Shown piece after piece: positions 20,501 to 24,566 of a stretch of 24,566 nt of DNA. The DNA lies in contig JAAAKB020009885.1 in assembly GCA_010014835.2 (NCBI GenBank), forward strand, positions 1-24,566. Direction: 5' to 3'. The stretch is from Apostichopus leukothele (taxonomy: Eukaryota; Echinodermata; Holothuroidea; Aspidochirotida; Stichopodidae). Under the pieces are notes generated by a model. That model did not search any database. It was not told the origin of the DNA and saw only the letters and a program-made list of their open reading frames with translations. Each line of letters opens with the position of its first letter. Within the stretch, counting starts at the first letter, position 1. Made by a program: the position numbers and the translations under genes.

Positions 20501-21163
20501 TCTTTGACAGCCATGCTTTTGTAGAGCTCAGGGATCTAATCATTTGCAGATTGACTCTGTTTAATGCCAGGAGAGGGGGAGAGCCGTGCAGATTACGACT
20601 CACAGATTGGAAGGATGCTGAACAAAATGCCTGGGTAACAGAGGAAGAAATCCAGAAGCTGGAGAACCCACTGGACAGGCATCTGGCAAAGGACCTAAAA
20701 GTTGCATACCAGACTGGGAAAGGAAACAAACATCTTGTTCCTGTACTGATGCCGAAGGACACTATCATGCCCCTCAAAAAGATGGCTGATAAAATTACCA
20801 GATCAGAGGCAGGCATTTCTAGTACAAACACATACCTGTTCCCAAGTTCTCAAAAATCAGAGAACCATGTTTCTGGCTGGCATGCATTCAACCGAGTGTG
20901 TGAGAAAACTGACCTGGAAAGACCTGACCTTTTGACTGCTACTAAAAACAGGCATAGGATAAGCACCCTCTATGCTGGAATGGAAATACCAGAGTCTGAA
21001 AGGCGCTTTTTCTACGACCACATGGGCCATTCGAAGGACATGAACGCAGACATCTATCAAGCGCCTTTGGCACTTATGGAAGTTACCAAGGTGGGGCGAT
21101 CACTCAACATAATTGATGGGCACTATGACAGTTGTTCAATCGAACATAGAGCGTCTTTACCTG
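17514..21163 (+). CDS. SET-recombinase gene, large exon: SET C-half, repeats, zinc fingers, tyrosine recombinase
   Basis: This 3,650-nt exon (phase 2 in, phase 1 out) encodes about 1,217 residues. I number residues from the frame beginning at 17461, which includes 17 intron-encoded codons. Residues 18-80 complete a KMT5A-like SET domain: C/S-I-D-A-T, M-V-N-D, H-L-C-L-F-A-x-R-D-I, E-L-R-Y-D-Y-G and L-P-W-R, the last like the H-P-W-L-K-H tail of KMT5A. Residues 115-466 are seven repeats of about 52 residues. Residues 466-610 contain a two-fold duplication with V-L-D-L-S and P-L-D-L-S; 611-645 is acidic. C682-C685-H695-H700 is a C2H2 finger and C760-C763-H775-C779 a C2HC finger. Residues about 985-1215 resemble a Crypton tyrosine recombinase: R1038 in A-R-R-G-G-E, R1164, G-H1190 and Y1199 nine residues later. 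The product is likely nuclear and chromatin-bound (inference). If the donor at 21164 is not used, the frame stops at 21190-21192. Confidence 0.9.
17803..18858 (+). repeat. Coding minisatellite: seven repeats of about 52 codons
   Basis: Units begin at Q115, Q168, Q220, Q272, Q325, Q377 and Q425 of the large-exon frame. The consensus carries Q-R-P-A-E-x-P-E-I-S-C, K-G-V-P-A-Q, S-V-E-S-V-V-T-D-A-S and F-S-S-T-P-L-V-D-E-Q-G. Lengths are 53, 52, 52, 53, 52, 48 and about 42 residues, all in frame. Units 3 to 5 are nearly identical while outer units diverge, a sign of recent unequal exchange or homogenisation in the middle. The chain is hydrophilic with charged K-H-R-S-K linkers and has no domain I know. 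Confidence 0.95.
18844..19293 (+). repeat. Second internal protein duplication with two D-L-S motifs
   Basis: Residues 462-521 and 552-610 of the large-exon frame share L-L-D-[DE]-[SN]-H-A, a N-A-x-I-P-x-V segment, P-G-P-[CS], A-L-N-[VI] and L-D-L-S in the same order. The first copy ends V-L-D-L-S (19009-19023), the second P-L-D-L-S (19276-19290). PxDLS is the binding motif of the CtBP corepressor, so a repressor link is possible. The motif is short and could be fortuitous. Confidence 0.7.
19504..19797 (+). other. Zinc-finger pair within the large exon
   Basis: The first finger is C-P-F-C-G-K-F-Q-x3-L-S-R-H-x4-H (C-x2-C-x9-H-x4-H); the second is C-G-N-C-x11-H-x3-C. They are separated by about 60 residues that are lysine- and glutamine-rich. 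Fingers of this kind commonly precede tyrosine-recombinase-like domains in animal Crypton-derived proteins, where they may supply DNA binding. The second finger with Cys as fourth ligand is an unusual C2HC form. Confidence 0.8.
20413..21105 (+). other. Crypton-like tyrosine-recombinase domain
   Basis: Residues about 985-1215 of the large-exon frame hold landmarks of the tyrosine-recombinase fold in order: R1038 followed by G-G-E, a hairpin with T-G-K-G-N-K (K1087 or K1090), N-R-H-R-I-S-T with R1164 the likely second Arg (the usual His three positions earlier is T1161), M-G-H1190, and Y1199 at the canonical nine-residue spacing. A predominantly helical stretch from about 885 could be the core-binding part. 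Cryptons are DNA transposons that use such an enzyme; several animal genes are domesticated from them. Activity cannot be judged from sequence alone. Confidence 0.75.
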
Positions 21164-21486
21164 GTAAGGTTTACCCCAAGATTTTGGGATAAATATTGCG
21201 ATGAGATGTCTCACCATAATTTATCACCACTCACCCTCGGTGCTACTGCTAACCTTTCTTGTTTTGCAACCAAAATTTCACTAACATTATTTTTAGTTCA
21301 TGTCCATCATCCATAAATCCCCCTTATCAAACAGAGAATTGATTTAAAGTGGAACTGACACCTGTTTCATATTAGTTTGGCTTTCTGATACATGTATACC
21401 ATAAATAATACACTGTCCACATAGGATGGATTGCACATATTGAGTGCTATCATTTCACTGAACTGTAAATTTTTCATATCTTGCAG

Positions 21487-21534
21487 GTGCTTGTGATGGA
21501 CAAACACCCAGGGAACAACGGCAGGGTGTGGCAG
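21487..21534 (+). CDS. SET-recombinase gene, small phase-1 exon
   Basis: The exon follows ATCTTGCAG and ends at donor GTGAGG. Its 48 nt keep phase 1 in and out and stay open: G-A-C-D-G-Q-T-P-R-E-Q-R-Q-G-V-A-G across the junctions. It directly continues the large exon when the donor at 21164 (GTAAGG) is used. No domain is recognisable; it reads as a hydrophilic linker. Symmetric phase means it could be skipped without changing the frame. Confidence 0.6.
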
Positions 21535-23429
21535 GTGAGGACTGAATCTTTCATTTTATAAATTTATACAGTATGAAGGTTTAAAACTCTTAGTACCAGT
21601 AGTTACTGCACCTTGTTGCTTCCCTGTACCTGATTGTGATATATATTGTGTCCACAATACCATGTAACATTACAGTAGGTCTAAATTATTCATTAGGTAA
21701 ATATTACCCCCACACATGCAGGTTTGATTGTACAGGATGCTTCCATTCTACTGATGGTAGTGACATGTAGTGGTCATGAAACAATTATGCAGTATTGGAA
21801 AATACTGAATACTGATTATATTTTCATAATCTGCACGATTCCGAAAGCGATTATTTTTTAGTTTGGTAAATAAGGCCTGCATACTTCCAAACTATAGTGA
21901 ATTCAAAGAATCTTGTGTGGGCTGTGCTATTTTACCAAGTACTTCTCTGCTTCTCTACAGCATTATTTCATTTTACTGTTGATCACAATATAGTCTTACG
22001 TACTCTATGTGAATATCATGTCTAAATTAATTTGCTCAAATGGTAGTTGTATTGGGTAATGTGGGAAAAGTGATCTCAACTAATAATCTGTATAGAATAA
22101 CTGGTATGCCCTGCCTTTTTACTAATTCGGATACCGGTTATGCAATAATCTGCCACGATCCTGTAATATCAGGGTCATGACAGCTATATGTAAAATGTGG
22201 TCATGCCCACTCTCAGCTTGATAGATCTACTGGTTGTCAACCCAGTTGAGGCATGGATTTGGCACAAGGTGTCTTCATTTATAGCATTTTCATTGTACCC
22301 CTGAGCATGAAACATTAGAAATACTTTTATCAGAGTTCAATTCTTTCTAAACAAGGACTGTACCATCTTGAAGTGTTGGGTAGCTAATGGTTAATTCAAC
22401 ATGAACTGGGCACAATGTGCTGTCAGTGAACATTTACATTATATATTGCTTCATCTTTTCAAATATACATGCAACAATGTTCATACCTACAGCAGTATAT
22501 AACTCAGCCATAAGATGACTTTATATGCTTTCTCCCAGCTTGGTATTATTTATGGTTGCAATAATTTTTATCAAAACCATTTGGAACTTTGAACTTGTTA
22601 CAAGTTACAAGTAGCAAAGGTTATACTTGGTGATTGTTGTTCCCTTGTTCATTCATCCCCACAAAGTGAAGAAATTTATTTCATTGAAATAGTAAAGGAA
22701 ACATTACATACACAGCTGATCAATTAGGGGTAATATATTGCTCACAACTGCTACAGACAACTGATGGACAGGGGTGATAGCATATGCCCATTGTATACCT
22801 GTTGTAAGAGACGACCACCGCCAGTAAACATGTGCATGCTTTATATACTCACTGAAGACCAAGGACAGGATGATTGGCAGGGTTCATCCATTTATAATAA
22901 TATCATGATAAAACTGTTAAAAGTTACTTTAATTCTGCCAGTGTATATCAGGGATATTGTTCACCCTTCACTATGTAGCATTAGGAGTACATACGTTAAA
23001 GTAATAGAATAATTATGCAAATGAGATCCTATCCACTCTCAGACTGAAATAGTTTTCCCTAAAGAGAAGTCAAATATCTGTACTGATTAGATTCTACTAT
23101 AGCTAGTGTACATTCCCCACTTAGCACCAATACCACAAGTCTACCTGAGGTATCCATTAACAAGCGCCTGTTTCACCTATCCCTTGCACCCAACTGGGCC
23201 CCGCGCATGGCTCATTTTAGTATCAATCATTCTGTATGATGGATCGCATGGTTTGATCGAGTATATACACGGCTGTTATGCACATTTTCTCATAATAAAC
23301 TGTTTTATATATTGAAGACACTACATACATCACACATCTTTTGACGTCATATGTTTCTAACCTTCCATCCAACTAGTGTACCCCATTATCAGTACATGTT
23401 TTTGTAAATTTTGAATTTTTTTTAAATAG
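21535..23429 (+). other. Intron, no gene seen
   Basis: No domain-bearing frame is visible. Two diverged matches to the core monomer repeat occur nearby (21662, in this intron, and 22973), and GTTGTAAGAGACGACC near 22801 resembles a word repeated at 6340, 8513 and 16090. Confidence 0.6.
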
Positions 23430-23530
23430 GTCGGGCGTCAACTGAGGTGAAACACCTGCAAAAACTTATGCCGAGGCCAGATGAAGTTGAATCTTGGTGT
23501 GTGGGTTTTACTAGTAACAAGGACAGTTAA
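23430..23530 (+). CDS. Possible optional or alternative terminal exon
   Basis: After TTTAAATAG the phase-1 frame is open as G-R-A-S-T-E-V-K-H-L-Q-K, M-P-R-P-D-E-V-E-S-W, ending at TAA (23528-23530). A weak donor GTAACA at 23514 would make an 84-nt phase-1 cassette that joins the exon at 23692 in frame. The acceptor has a good T-rich tract. Without a match to known proteins or RNA data it may be chance. If used to the stop it would end the protein after the recombinase domain. Confidence 0.3.
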
Positions 23531-23691
23531 GGGAGGAGTCTGAGCAGGTTTTTTTTTATTGAGAAAGGAGTTTATGTTAGAATTGTTGTATTTTTATGCT
23601 TTTGCTTGTGAACATGTCAACTCAATCATGCCTTATCATTGTGTCATTTTTTAACAGCTGTATCATTTATGATCTTGTACTTCTAATGCAG

Positions 23692-23736
23692 ACGGAGGCT
23701 CACACAAGGCAAGAAAACGACAGAAGAGACAAATAG
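23692..23736 (+). CDS. SET-recombinase gene, small basic phase-1 exon
   Basis: The exon lies between CTAATGCAG and donor GTAACT, 45 nt, phase 1 in and out. It encodes G-G-S-H-K-A-R-K-R-Q-K-R-Q-I-G, a strongly basic stretch like a nuclear localisation signal. In one of the other phases it contains a stop, so the phase 1 reading that agrees with both neighbours is informative. It is again symmetric and skippable. Confidence 0.6.
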   Translation, partial: TEAHTRQENDRRDK

Positions 23737-24143
23737 GTAACTCCTTTAGTTTCTATTAAGTAACTTAACTAGTTATATGCGTGTTTGCTTGTCATCCTTG
23801 GTATACTGGAGGCAGCAACTCTTTTTCCCTTTCATGACTTGGATGATGAGCTCCTTTAGGCTGTCGATTTGTGGCTAAGCTTGGTTGTTGCTCAGTTGTT
23901 TTTGTGCTTTTCAAATAGTCATGAGCTTTTATTCAAATTTATTGCAAGTAATCGTGGTTTTTGTCACAAGTTATTGCATGTTTAATTTTAACTAAGCACC
24001 CAACAACTTGAGTGTATCTTTTGAAGGCAAGAAAATCAAATTCTGTGGGAGTGAGTAGTCATCAAGTAAGGACTGGTGTTTTCAGTGTGGGTAGAATTAA
24101 CTATCAAGGGATGACATGATTTCATACTTTCGTTAAATAACAG
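23737..24143 (+). other. Intron, nothing else seen
   Basis: AT-rich sequence between a GTAACT donor and a TTAAATAACAG acceptor. No coding signal. Confidence 0.6.
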
Positions 24144-24260
24144 ATCTTCCTGCTGCAGTGAGCTCAAGGAAGGACATACAGTGGTCGCAACCTGAAACGG
24201 ACCTGGTCATCAACGAGTACGGGAAATACATACGAGGAGAGACTGGCAACAAACTTCCAA
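24144..24260 (+). CDS. SET-recombinase gene, exon with W-S-Q-P-E start of a C-terminal domain
   Basis: The exon follows TAAATAACAG and ends at donor GTAAGA (117 nt, phase 1 in and out). It encodes D-L-P-A-A-V-S-S-R-K-D-I-Q-W-S-Q-P-E-T-D-L-V-I-N-E-Y-split here-G-K-Y-I-R-G-E-T-G-N-K-L-P. The W-S-x-x-E pattern followed by hydrophobic positions and a G-x-x-L-P turn resembles the start of the SANT/Myb-like C-terminal domain I associate with Crypton-related animal proteins; this is recollection, not a search. The donor and open phase mean the gene continues beyond the window, so its C-terminus is not seen. Confidence 0.72.
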
Positions 24261-24566
24261 GTAAGAAAAGTCTTAACAATCAAATATGCTTTAACACTTC
24301 CTGACAAGGGTTCAGCACCTCTTGGTTTGTCCTTTTAGGCCAGGTGAAACTAATACTAATTTGTTGTTCTAATTTCTTGGGAGTGATATTTGAGCTCTTT
24401 TTTTTGGATATCTGTTCTTGGATGTAAGGTATACATATCAACACAGCAGCATTATTTAAATCATATATATTATTAGAGGTTGTTATCAAATAGCTTTTTT
24501 CAACTTTTCTGTTATGAAATAGAAAAATGTATGTTGTGAATTAATGAGAATGATTGTGTTTAGTAG
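24261..24566 (+). other. Start of the next intron, cut by the window edge
   Basis: AT-rich sequence with a TTTTTTTT run and no supported exon on either strand. Confidence 0.6.

Noticed and set aside
22764-23315. Two small frames of 69-82 codons in the last large intron
   Set aside because: They lack domains and acceptable start context, and the first overlaps a diverged copy of the core repeat monomer.

Overview
This is a eukaryotic (metazoan) genomic window. Genes have GT-AG introns, bases are AT-rich, and non-coding DNA is dominated by nested duplications, a tRNA-derived SINE, short terminal-inverted-repeat elements and microsatellites. Frequent TAGGCCTA / CCTAACGTTAGG words and the type of gene present give me an impression of an invertebrate deuterostome, perhaps an echinoderm. 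That is an inference, not a demonstration.

One gene on the + strand explains almost all coding sequence I can support. It probably starts with a tiny exon (728-739, M-R-T-K) behind a CpG-containing promoter-like stretch. It continues in exons at 4392-4527 and 5490-5640, jumps an intron of about 11.9 kb, enters a very large exon at 17514-21163, and goes on through small phase-1 exons (21487-21534, 23692-23736, 24144-24260) past the right edge. The predicted product is a fusion: a KMT5A/SETD8-like SET methyltransferase domain split over three exons, seven tandem repeats of about 52 residues, a second internal duplication carrying V-L-D-L-S and P-L-D-L-S (CtBP-type) motifs, an acidic stretch, a C2H2 and a C2HC zinc finger, and a Crypton-like tyrosine-recombinase domain with plausible R, R, H and Y active-site residues. 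Splice phases and the conserved Cys recreated at the 5640/17514 junction tie the parts into one gene.

The long intron results from a tandem segmental duplication. About 1080 to 10450 (copy 1) is repeated from 10462 to about 16820 (copy 2). Copy 1 holds intact SET exons; copy 2 holds decayed versions (13694-13828 and 14844-14995) with opposite one-base length changes and a burst of amino-acid changes. Copy 2 lacks the first exon and promoter. The end of copy 1 is itself doubled (about 6204-8349 and 8350-10450), and a recurring monomer built around ATGTAACATTAGGGGTACA runs through it.

Other structures are a SINE with 11-bp target duplications (14241-14471; its duplicate at about 4939-5148), a 393-bp hAT-type MITE with a perfect 8-bp target duplication present only in copy 2 (15312-15704), a 207-bp inverted-repeat element only in the first inner unit (7851-8057), and a perfect 40-bp-arm palindrome (8924-9005). 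No rRNA, functional tRNA, CRISPR array or prokaryotic feature is visible.
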